A DNA stretch of 11,875 nt from Kiritimatiellales bacterium (GTDB lineage Bacteria; Verrucomicrobiota; Kiritimatiellia; Kiritimatiellales; Pontiellaceae): assembly GCA_030625905.1 (NCBI GenBank), contig DAOUQA010000054.1:1-11875 (forward strand), given 5' to 3'. Positions 6,670-11,875 of this stretch are shown here, piece by piece; position 1 is the first letter of the stretch, and each line of letters opens with the position of its first letter. The notes beneath the pieces were generated by a model. That model had not been told where the DNA came from and searched no databases. It was given only the letters and a program-made list of their open reading frames with translations. Made by a program: the position numbers and the translations under genes.

Positions 6670-7104
6670 CTATGCTCCGTAGCCAAACATCAACTCGGCC
6701 TGGCTGGCGAGTTCGTCGCCCACATAGGCCTTGCCTTCGACCACTGCCATGCGCGAACGCAGGCGCGTAACCTTGATTTCCATGCGCAGGACATCGCCGG
6801 GAACCACCTTGCGGCGGAACTTGGCCTTGTTGATAGCCATGAAATAGGCGATTTCGCCGACCTTGTCGTTCGCCTTGTTGAGCAGAATTCCCGAAATCTG
6901 GGCCATGGCTTCAAGCTGCATGACGCCCGGCATGATCGGCTCGTCAGGAAAGTGACCTTGGAAAAAGGGTTCGTTGAAAGTGAGGTTTTTATAGCCGACG
7001 ATGCTGTGGTTCTCGGTGTCCATCTCGGTGATGCGGTCAACCAGCATAAAAGGATAGCGGTGTGGTAGAATCCCCAGAATTTCGTTTACATCCATGACGC
7101 TCAT
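6670..7104 (-). CDS. fabZ: FabZ, 3-hydroxyacyl-ACP dehydratase
   Basis: FabZ removes water from 3-hydroxyacyl-ACP in fatty-acid elongation and competes with LpxA for the hydroxyacyl pool. The 144-residue hot-dog protein has LPHRYPFMLVDR (13-24), the catalytic histidine in GHFPDEPIMPGV (H51), the catalytic glutamate in QLEAMAQ (E65), and FRRKVVPGD followed by a DVLRMEIKVTRLR strand. Length and motifs are typical. ATG 7104 has AGGAG about six bases upstream. A four-base gap to lpxA points to one transcript. Confidence 0.96.
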   Translation of the reverse strand: MSVMDVNEILGILPHRYPFMLVDRITEMDTENHSIVGYKNLTFNEPFFQGHFPDEPIMPGVMQLEAMAQISGILLNKANDKVGEIAYFMAINKAKFRRKVVPGDVLRMEIKVTRLRSRMAVVEGKAYVGDELASQAELMFGYGA

Positions 7105-7137
7105 ACATCTCTCCTGTTTGGTAAAAGAGGTGGAAGG

Positions 7138-7503
7138 CTAGATGTTCTGCCCGGCTTGTTCAATGTTTTTCTGTTTGGCCGTAAGTTTGTCGAGTGCCGG
7201 GCAGCCTTCCGAAACGCTCCATGCAAACGGGAAAGAGCGGCACTGCTCCGGGCGCGCGGCGTAGATGCTGCACCGGTCGCCTTCGAGAAACGAGCAGCTC
7301 CCGTCGGGGTGGTCGTTCAGCGCCAACTGGATCCGGTTGGGTGCCAGGCGCGTATGGCACTCGATGAATTCCCGCTCCGACAACACCAAGGCAACGGCCA
7401 TGGCCGCAATATCCCTGCCGGTCAGCAGCACCGAACCCGTCCAGCGGCAGCATGTGCCGCAGCCCGAGCATTTAAAGGCCTTTAGAATATCTGTATCCAC
7501 CAT
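7138..7503 (-). CDS. YkgJ-family cysteine-cluster protein
   Basis: A 121-residue protein whose conserved cysteines suggest a metal or iron-sulfur site: KCSGCGTCC (C12, C15, C18, C19), then C70, C78 and C88 in the signature SIYAARPEQCRSFPF (79-93), and C101. This is the pattern of the YkgJ/UPF0153 zinc- or iron-binding family, whose biochemical role is not established. ATG 7503 is chosen over an upstream TTG at 7527; a GGGATAGG stretch precedes it. It lies 33 bases before fabZ and is likely co-transcribed with it. No membrane segment or signal peptide is visible. Confidence 0.85.
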   Translation of the reverse strand: MVDTDILKAFKCSGCGTCCRWTGSVLLTGRDIAAMAVALVLSEREFIECHTRLAPNRIQLALNDHPDGSCSFLEGDRCSIYAARPEQCRSFPFAWSVSEGCPALDKLTAKQKNIEQAGQNI

Positions 7504-7533
7504 TGAACCTATCCCGTTTGATACCAATTTAAC

Positions 7534-7722
7534 TTAACTAGTTTTGGGTCCAACACTTGTACTAGATGCGGTGAGGGGTCCGTGGTCGTAACCCGACCTT
7601 GAAGCCGGATCACGGGCTACAGACCCAGCCGGGCTTCGTCTTCCGCTCCGATTTCGATCTTCTTTCCGGGGTTCTTGCGCTTCAGTTGAGCATTGTATAC
7701 AGCGACCATAGCAGGGGTGGAA
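7534..7722 (-). pseudogene. IS630-family transposase fragment, degenerate
   Basis: In the minus strand one frame reads NAQLKRKNPGKKIEIGAEDE then ARLGL, a stop (TAG at 7619-7617), and PVIR. This matches the region around the second catalytic aspartate of IS630-type DDE transposases, where a block of the form E-x-W-A-x-DE-x-R-x-GLKP is usual. Everything before and after is missing, and beyond PVIR the resemblance fades. The fragment starts directly after the stop codon of the lipoprotein gene. No terminal inverted repeats were seen. It fills most of the 221-base gap between that gene and the YkgJ gene, and no other feature is evident there. Confidence 0.55.
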
Positions 7723-7724
7723 AA

Positions 7725-8525
7725 CTACATACCGATTTCGGAAGGCGCACTGAAATAGTACTGCTCGCTGCTCTCCCGTCGCAAGGCATCGACATAGCCG
7801 GAAATGATGTCGATCGCGATATCGCAGCGATCGGGCGGAAGGGTTTCGAGCCACGCGTTGATGTCGATATGCCGCCGACCGGTAGCACCGCCGTTTTCAG
7901 CCGTAAACCGAATGATGGACGGATATTCGTTGGGAAACTCCTCCTGCAGTTCGCGCATCATGCGGTAGGAAAGGCCATAGGGTTCGCGGCGCGTCCGTTC
8001 GAAATGATGCTGCCAGTCGCCCCACTCCTGCCCCGCTTCTTCGCATATCTGCTCGGAAAAAACCGTGGCGAAACCCTCCATGTACCAATCGAAAATATGG
8101 GGATTCAGCAAGTGGGCGCATTCATGGCCCAGCAGGGCGAAATAGTTCCGGTGCCCCGGATCAACCGCCAGATAGATGGCAAATACGCCATTGGTGGAAT
8201 CCACGCATTCAGTAAGCGAAAAGTCCTCACCGAGCCGGTAGCGCCGGGCTTCGGGTAGCTTTTTCGAGCGGCGGAGCAGCACCTTGTTCACCGGGATGGC
8301 GGGCGCACCGAACTCGTCGATGGCCTTTCCCAGAGCCTGGACCACGAAGGCATCAGACTCCGGATCGCTGATCGGCTGGTAGGCCTCGTGCCACGGGCCA
8401 GGGGGCTTGCCGTCGGAAAGCTGTATGCAGCCGGAGAGAAGAACCGCAGTCAAAAGCAGGTAAAAGAAAACCGCTAATGGACGGGAATGGACGGGAATCT
8501 TTTTCGGACAAGACATTCGAAACAT
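7725..8525 (-). CDS. Predicted lipoprotein with HExxH zinc-metallopeptidase motif
   Basis: I do not recognise a named family. The 266-residue protein starts with a lipoprotein signal: charged KK, a hydrophobic stretch (LAVFFYLLLTAVL), and lipobox LSGC with C33 as the lipidated residue. The mature part contains LLGHECAHLL, an HExxH zinc site (H134, E135, H138), then a likely third ligand E150 in WYMEGFATVF eleven residues further. This resembles peptidase-MA-like proteins in which HExxH is followed by an EG(F/L)A motif. It would be anchored in the periplasm or outer membrane. The start is uncertain: ATG 8525 and ATG 8516 are both possible and neither has a strong ribosome site. A 10-base tandem duplication lies in the signal-peptide coding region. 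The C terminus ends where the transposase fragment begins, so it could be truncated. Confidence 0.72.
   Translation of the reverse strand: MFRMSCPKKIPVHSRPLAVFFYLLLTAVLLSGCIQLSDGKPPGPWHEAYQPISDPESDAFVVQALGKAIDEFGAPAIPVNKVLLRRSKKLPEARRYRLGEDFSLTECVDSTNGVFAIYLAVDPGHRNYFALLGHECAHLLNPHIFDWYMEGFATVFSEQICEEAGQEWGDWQHHFERTRREPYGLSYRMMRELQEEFPNEYPSIIRFTAENGGATGRRHIDINAWLETLPPDRCDIAIDIISGYVDALRRESSEQYYFSAPSEIGM
8476..8498. repeat. 10-bp tandem repeat in the lipoprotein signal-peptide region
   Basis: AATGGACGGG occurs twice in tandem (8476-8485, 8486-8495) followed by AAT. It encodes the IPVHSRP stretch. Because the unit is not a multiple of three, losing one copy would bring a TAG into frame after IPVH. 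Confidence 0.75.
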
Positions 8526-8552
8526 TCGGGTAGATTCATGGCTTGAACTTGC

Positions 8553-9095
8553 CTATTCGGCAGATTCGGCGGCGGGTTTTGCGGGTTCGCCGACGATTTC
8601 CTGCACCTTGATGGTAATATTGCGGATCTCCTCGAGGCCGAGCGACTCGCGGACGCTTTCACGAACGCGCTGCTGCAAGACATGGGAGAGTTCGGGGATC
8701 TTGTTGCCGGACACGACCTTTACGCTAAGCGCGATATCGACGCCGCCCTTTGCCTGGATCAGCCTCGAGTCGATGCTCTTGACTGCGGCAAATTCCTTGC
8801 CGATGCGCTCGATGAAGTCGCAGATCGCCTTGGTGCTAATGCCCACGCTGCCATCATCGGAATGGAAATTGATGAACGCCTCCTTCTTCCTGCCGCAACC
8901 GCCAATCCAGCGGAGTACAACGGCAAGGATCATAATGACGCCCACTCCGGCACCTACAACCGGAAGCTTCAGTGCATCGGCAATATGCTGGCCGATTTCC
9001 GGCTTGAAGGCATTGCCGTAGATCAGCCCTGCCCCAAAGAGTAGAAGCAGAAATGTCATGATAAAACTACCCAGATTGCCAGAACGCTTGTTCAT
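8553..9095 (-). CDS. AmaP-like Asp23 membrane anchor protein
   Basis: The 180-residue protein has two predicted membrane helices near the N terminus (about 10-30, FIMTFLLLLFGAGLIYG, and 44-65, PVVGAGVGVIMILAVVLRWI). A soluble domain of about 100 residues follows (GSVGISTKAICDFIERIGKEF..., ...VRESVRESLGLEEIRNITIKV) resembling the Asp23 fold itself. This is the layout of AmaP, which in Firmicutes tethers Asp23 to the membrane. The directly upstream gene encodes an Asp23 protein with a two-base gap, which supports a partnership. ATG 9095 has GGGAGC five bases upstream. A Pro/Ala/Glu-rich tail (GEPAKPAAESAE) ends it. The family is likely; the function in this organism is inferred from the pairing. 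Confidence 0.82.
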   Translation of the reverse strand: MNKRSGNLGSFIMTFLLLLFGAGLIYGNAFKPEIGQHIADALKLPVVGAGVGVIMILAVVLRWIGGCGRKKEAFINFHSDDGSVGISTKAICDFIERIGKEFAAVKSIDSRLIQAKGGVDIALSVKVVSGNKIPELSHVLQQRVRESVRESLGLEEIRNITIKVQEIVGEPAKPAAESAE

Positions 9096-9097
9096 GA

Positions 9098-9520
9098 TTA
9101 GCTCCCTTCGGATTTTTCGCCGGAACCTCGGATGCCCTGCACGACAACATTCACGGCGTAGACCTGCTGCCCCGTCATCTCTTCAACCGCATCCTTCACG
9201 GCGGACTGCAGCTGCACGCAGATGTCAGGAATCCGTACACCAAACTCCAGCACAACGGTGAGGTCGATCGTGAGCAGCTCCTCGCTTTCCTTCTCGATGC
9301 GAATGCCCTTGTCCTTGGACCTCTTCCCGATGATGCCCGCAAGGTCATCCGCAAGGGTTCCTTGAAGCTCAACCACGCCAGGCACCTTCTTGGCGGTTTC
9401 GTGCGCGATGACGGCAATCACGTTGTTGTTTATGCTGATCCGGCCATAGCCGGAATCCGTGGCCTCCGCCACTGCGAATTCCCGGGTATCTGCCACTGCG
9501 TTACCTGTTTGTTCTTTCAT
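9098..9520 (-). CDS. Asp23/Gls24 family envelope stress protein
   Basis: A 140-residue Asp23-family protein, the same family as B. subtilis YqhY, which is encoded directly after accBC. Seen: GYGRISINNNVIAVIAHETA (24-43), KVPGVVELQG, then LTIDLTVVLEFGVRIPDICV and VKDAVEEMTGQQVYAVNVVV (strand-helix-strand end). These segments are diagnostic. It is soluble, with no signal peptide. ATG 9520 has AAGGAG about eight bases upstream. YqhY loss in Bacillus is known to select mutations in acetyl-CoA carboxylase genes, so the placement after accBC suggests a role tied to fatty-acid synthesis rather than general stress; that is inference. Confidence 0.92.
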   Translation of the reverse strand: MKEQTGNAVADTREFAVAEATDSGYGRISINNNVIAVIAHETAKKVPGVVELQGTLADDLAGIIGKRSKDKGIRIEKESEELLTIDLTVVLEFGVRIPDICVQLQSAVKDAVEEMTGQQVYAVNVVVQGIRGSGEKSEGS

Positions 9521-9535
9521 TCTTCCACTCCTTGA

Positions 9536-9567
9536 GGAACTTGCCCCGAAGCTTCGGGGGCAGTTCC
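9536..9567 (-). repeat. GC-rich hairpin in the leader of the Asp23 gene
   Basis: The sequence is nearly self-complementary: GGAAC then TTGCCCCGAA, a GC centre, TTCGGGGGCA and GTTCC. It ends a few bases before the Asp23 ribosome site. There is no T-run after it on the minus strand, so it is not a typical terminator. It may act as an RNA-processing or stabilising hairpin between accC and the Asp23 gene. Confidence 0.55.
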
Positions 9568-9642
9568 GGTTAATGGTTATTGGTTATCGGGAAAGCTCTT
9601 TCAACCCACAATGTGCCCCTGATAACAAATTAACTGATAACT

Positions 9643-9674
9643 GCCGCGCTAAAACCGGAGGTTTTACAAGCGGC
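9643..9674 (-). repeat. Two-part hairpin just after accC
   Basis: GCCGC (9643-9647) pairs with GCGGC (9670-9674), enclosing AAAACC/GGTTTT (9651-9656, 9660-9665) around a 3-base loop. It lies within the first 40 bases after the accC stop. No T-run follows on the minus strand, so termination is doubtful. The rest of the 158-base gap has short degenerate repeats (GTTATCAG twice) and no gene. Confidence 0.4.
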
Positions 9675-9678
9675 TCTC

Positions 9679-11040
9679 CTACGCGTTCAGAAAATTCTCG
9701 TGCATGAACTTTTCAAGGAAAGCCGTGTTGTACTTTCCCTTGATAAACCGCCTGTCGACCAGCAATGCCTCGCCCAACGGCACCGAGGTATGCGGCCCGT
9801 TGATGGTGAACTCGTCCAGCGCACGGCGCAGGCGAACGATGGCTTCGGCGCGATCCTTCCCCGTAGCAATAATCTTGCCAATCATGCTGTCGTAGTAGGG
9901 CGAGATCGTGTAGCCGGAATAGACATGCGAGTCGATCCGGATTCCCGGGCCGCCAGGAAAGTGCACGGCTTCCACCAGACCGGGTGACGGCGTAAAGTTG
10001 TTGTACGGATCCTCGGCATTCACGCGGAATTCGATGGCATGGCCACGGATCACTACCTCCTTCTGGGTGAACGAAAGCTTTTCTCCGGCCGCCACGCGGA
10101 TCTGCTCCTTCACCAGGTCGACTCCGCTCACCTCTTCGGAAACCGTATGCTCCACTTGGATGCGGGTGTTCATTTCCATGAAGTAGAACTGCTTTGCAAC
10201 CTCGTCATAGAGGAATTCAAGCGTGCCGACGCTGTCGTAGTCGACCGCCTTGGCTGCCTTGACGGCGGTATCGCCAAGCGCCTGGCGCTCCTCCTCGCTC
10301 AGCGACGGGCACGGCGCCTCCTCCACCAGCTTCTGGTGGCGGCGCTGGATGGAACAGTCGCGTTCCCCCAAGTGGCAGACGTTGCCATGCTTGTCGCCGA
10401 TAATTTGCACCTCGACGTGCCGGGCGGACTCGATAAATTTTTCCATGAACAGGTCGGGGTTACCGAACGCGTTTTCGCTTTCGGCCGCCGCGACCATAAA
10501 TCCCTGCACGAGGCTGACATCGTTGCGCGCCACACGCATGCCCTTCCCGCCGCCGCCGGCCACGGCCTTGAGCAACACGGGATAGCCCATCTTCTTGGCC
10601 AGATGGAGCGCTTCATCGGAATCCTTCAAAATGCCGTCAGAACCGGGGGTGATCGGCACGCCGGCGGCCTTCATCGTTTCGCGGGCAATCGCCTTGTCAC
10701 CCATGTTTCGGATGCAGTCTGCGGAGGGGCCGATGAAAGTGATGTTGCAGTTGGTGCAGATTTCGGCGAAGTGCGCGTTCTCGGATAGGAACCCGTATCC
10801 GGGGTGGATGGCATCTACATCCGCGACCTCTGCCGCGCTGATGATGTTGGTGATTTTTAGATAGCTGTCGGTTGCGGCGGCCGACCCGATGCAGACGGCT
10901 TCGTCGGCCATCTGGACGTGAAGCGAATCGACATCGGCATCGGAGTAGACCGCAATAGACCGGACACCCAGCTCCTTGCAGGCGCGGATGATGCGCAGTG
11001 CAATTTCGCCGCGGTTGGCAATCAATACCTTTTCAAACAT
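9679..11040 (-). CDS. accC: AccC, biotin carboxylase subunit of acetyl-CoA carboxylase
   Basis: AccC uses ATP and bicarbonate to carboxylate the biotin on AccB, the first half-reaction making malonyl-CoA. The 453-residue ATP-grasp protein begins EKVLIANRGEIALRIIRA, has HPGYGFLSEN (79-88), the glycine-rich ATP loop KAVAGGGGKGMRVA (158-171), HVEVQIIGD, GERDCSIQRRHQKLVEEAP, and the metal and catalytic segment E289-M-N291-T-R293-IQVEHTVSE, all typical. The C-terminal domain (GHAIEFRVNAEDP...SPYYDSMIGKIIA) is complete, and length matches the family (about 450). ATG 11040 has GGGAGC six bases upstream. It lies 12 bases after accB. The carboxyltransferase genes accA and accD are not in the window. 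Confidence 0.98.
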   Translation of the reverse strand: MFEKVLIANRGEIALRIIRACKELGVRSIAVYSDADVDSLHVQMADEAVCIGSAAATDSYLKITNIISAAEVADVDAIHPGYGFLSENAHFAEICTNCNITFIGPSADCIRNMGDKAIARETMKAAGVPITPGSDGILKDSDEALHLAKKMGYPVLLKAVAGGGGKGMRVARNDVSLVQGFMVAAAESENAFGNPDLFMEKFIESARHVEVQIIGDKHGNVCHLGERDCSIQRRHQKLVEEAPCPSLSEEERQALGDTAVKAAKAVDYDSVGTLEFLYDEVAKQFYFMEMNTRIQVEHTVSEEVSGVDLVKEQIRVAAGEKLSFTQKEVVIRGHAIEFRVNAEDPYNNFTPSPGLVEAVHFPGGPGIRIDSHVYSGYTISPYYDSMIGKIIATGKDRAEAIVRLRRALDEFTINGPHTSVPLGEALLVDRRFIKGKYNTAFLEKFMHENFLNA

Positions 11041-11052
11041 GGACGGCTCCCT

Positions 11053-11496
11053 TTACCTAGGTTCGACGAGGAAAAGAGACTGCCCGTACTGCACCGGCGT
11101 TGTATCGTCGATCAGAATCTGCTTGATGACGCCTTTGACTTCGGCCTTGATTTCGTTCATGACCTTCATGGCCTCGATAACGCAGACCACCGTGTCCTCG
11201 GAAACTTCATCACCCACCTGTACGAAGGCATCGGCGTCGGGGGCGGGCTTGCGGTAGAATGTTCCAACGATTGGCGATGGAATTTCGATCAGTCCGTCAT
11301 TTTCATCCGCCGCCGGGGCGTCCCCTCCTGGAGCCGCCGCAACAGGGGCTACCGCCGCCGGAGCCGCCGCAACAACAATCTGCTGCTCGCCTCCGCGCTT
11401 CAGGGTCAGCTCAAACCCTTCTTCCTTCATCGAAAACTTGGTCAGATCGTTGTTCTTCATCAGCTCCACGATACGCTTGATTTCCTTAATTTCCAT
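11053..11496 (-). CDS. accB: AccB, biotin carboxyl carrier protein
   Basis: AccB carries the biotin that shuttles carboxyl groups between AccC and the carboxyltransferase. The 147-residue protein has an N-terminal helical segment (EIKEIKRIVELMKNNDLTKFSM), an Ala/Pro-rich flexible linker at about 42-64, and a biotinyl domain with EAMKVMNEI, where K111 is the biotinylation site. The thumb region (IPSPIVGTFYRKPAPDADAFVQVG) of the bacterial type is present. ATG 11496 has AAGGAG eight to nine bases upstream. It is the first gene of the acc transcript visible here; I found no convincing promoter in the bases before it. Confidence 0.97.
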   Translation of the reverse strand: MEIKEIKRIVELMKNNDLTKFSMKEEGFELTLKRGGEQQIVVAAAPAAVAPVAAAPGGDAPAADENDGLIEIPSPIVGTFYRKPAPDADAFVQVGDEVSEDTVVCVIEAMKVMNEIKAEVKGVIKQILIDDTTPVQYGQSLFLVEPR

Positions 11497-11779
11497 AATC
11501 CCCTCTCCTTGCTCAATAAATGTGGTATCGCCCCGAAGCTAAACAATATCACCCCCCCTTGCCCAGCCCTAATCCGCATTGACTTCCACCATGTACATAA
11601 ATACGCGCCCGGAAACGTCCGCCCGGATTCGACCCCGCCTCCTGCATGATTCTCGATCCCGACAACTTCCCCTCCTCCAGCTCCAGAACAATGGCGGGGA
11701 AAAGCACCCAGCTTCGCGCGCTCAATGCCCGCGGATTTATAAAAAAGCAGAACGGACGATACCGCCTCGCCCTCGCGAC
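11497..11779. other. Intergenic stretch without a supportable gene
   Basis: Several frames stay open on both strands because the region is GC-rich, but none shows a recognisable protein, and the longest minus-strand frame ends inside accB. One minus-strand frame (about 11779 to 11555), in phase with the gene fragment upstream, reads LFPAIVLELEEGKLSGSRIM and looks somewhat protein-like. It could be decayed coding sequence. The accB promoter should lie here. Confidence 0.5.
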
Positions 11780-11875
11780 TCAAAAAATATTCCTTAGAGC
11801 CGCTTGCAAAACCCCATAACGGTGTAGAGCGCGGTTGCCGTTCTCTTCGATCACTGCTTTCCCGTGGAAAGCCTC
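11780..11875 (-). CDS. C-terminal end of an unidentified gene (partial)
   Basis: The last 31 codons of a minus-strand frame enter from the window edge (GKAVIEENGNRALHRYGVLQ, then AALRNIF) and stop at TGA 11782-11780. The residue mix is protein-like and the frame is open to the edge, but the fragment is too short for me to recognise. It could be the gene upstream of accB. Confidence 0.35.
   Translation of the reverse strand, partial: EAFHGKAVIEENGNRALHRYGVLQAALRNIF

Noticed and set aside
11460..11783. 107-residue minus-strand open frame
   Set aside because: Glycine-rich translation without any motif, overlapping the accB start and its ribosome site; more likely non-coding.
11555..11875. TGA at 11782-11780 as a recoded codon joining two open frames
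   Set aside because: The frame stays open after the TGA, but there is no selenocysteine-insertion hairpin I can identify and no family alignment to support read-through.

Overview
This window reads as ordinary chromosome from a Gram-negative, LPS-making bacterium, with a few mobile or repeat-derived intrusions. The gene content (lpxA and fabZ for lipid A, a fused RibBA under an FMN riboswitch, an Asp23 protein plus membrane partner behind accBC, YkgJ) and the moderately high G+C suggest a member of the PVC group, possibly Verrucomicrobiota or Kiritimatiellota. That placement is inference; no rRNA or other phylogenetic marker is present. Almost everything lies on the minus strand, so transcription mostly runs from high to low coordinates.

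Layout, in minus-strand transcription order. (1) 11875-11497: the last 31 codons of an unidentified gene, then about 280 bases with no convincing gene. (2) 11496-8553: accB, accC, an Asp23/Gls24 protein and an AmaP-like membrane protein. The first two are the biotin carrier and biotin carboxylase of acetyl-CoA carboxylase. (3) 8525-7725: a predicted outer-envelope lipoprotein with an HExxH zinc-protease motif. A decayed IS630-type transposase fragment abuts its stop codon. (4) 7503-5892: a YkgJ-type cysteine-cluster protein, then fabZ and lpxA four bases apart. Regions 2-4 together cover malonyl-CoA supply, fatty-acid elongation and the first acylation step of lipid A. (5) 4869-5804: the only plus-strand gene, a uridine-kinase-like P-loop kinase, which converges on lpxA. 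(6) 4803-4630: tRNA-Pro(UGG) with a promoter and a strong terminator. (7) 4520 to 1: the riboflavin operon. It starts with a promoter, an FMN riboswitch and a terminator-type expression platform, then ribBA, ribH and nusB, a 58-residue unknown ORF, a VapBC-type toxin-antitoxin pair with its own candidate operator, and ribD, which is cut by the window edge.

The most unusual sequence is inside ribD. A 65-base element with perfect 25-base inverted arms (641-705) sits within the deaminase domain, between the HAE and PCxxxGxxPPC zinc motifs. The reading frame stays open and in phase across it, so about 22 extra residues would be added to the enzyme. A 10-base core of the same arm recurs at the very start of the window, where ribD similarity ends in an anomalous GC-rich stretch. 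This suggests a dispersed palindromic (REP-like) family that can enter genes, comparable in style to the Rickettsia palindromic elements. The toxin-antitoxin module has also entered the same operon, directly upstream of ribD, and may separate ribD expression from the FMN-controlled upstream genes.
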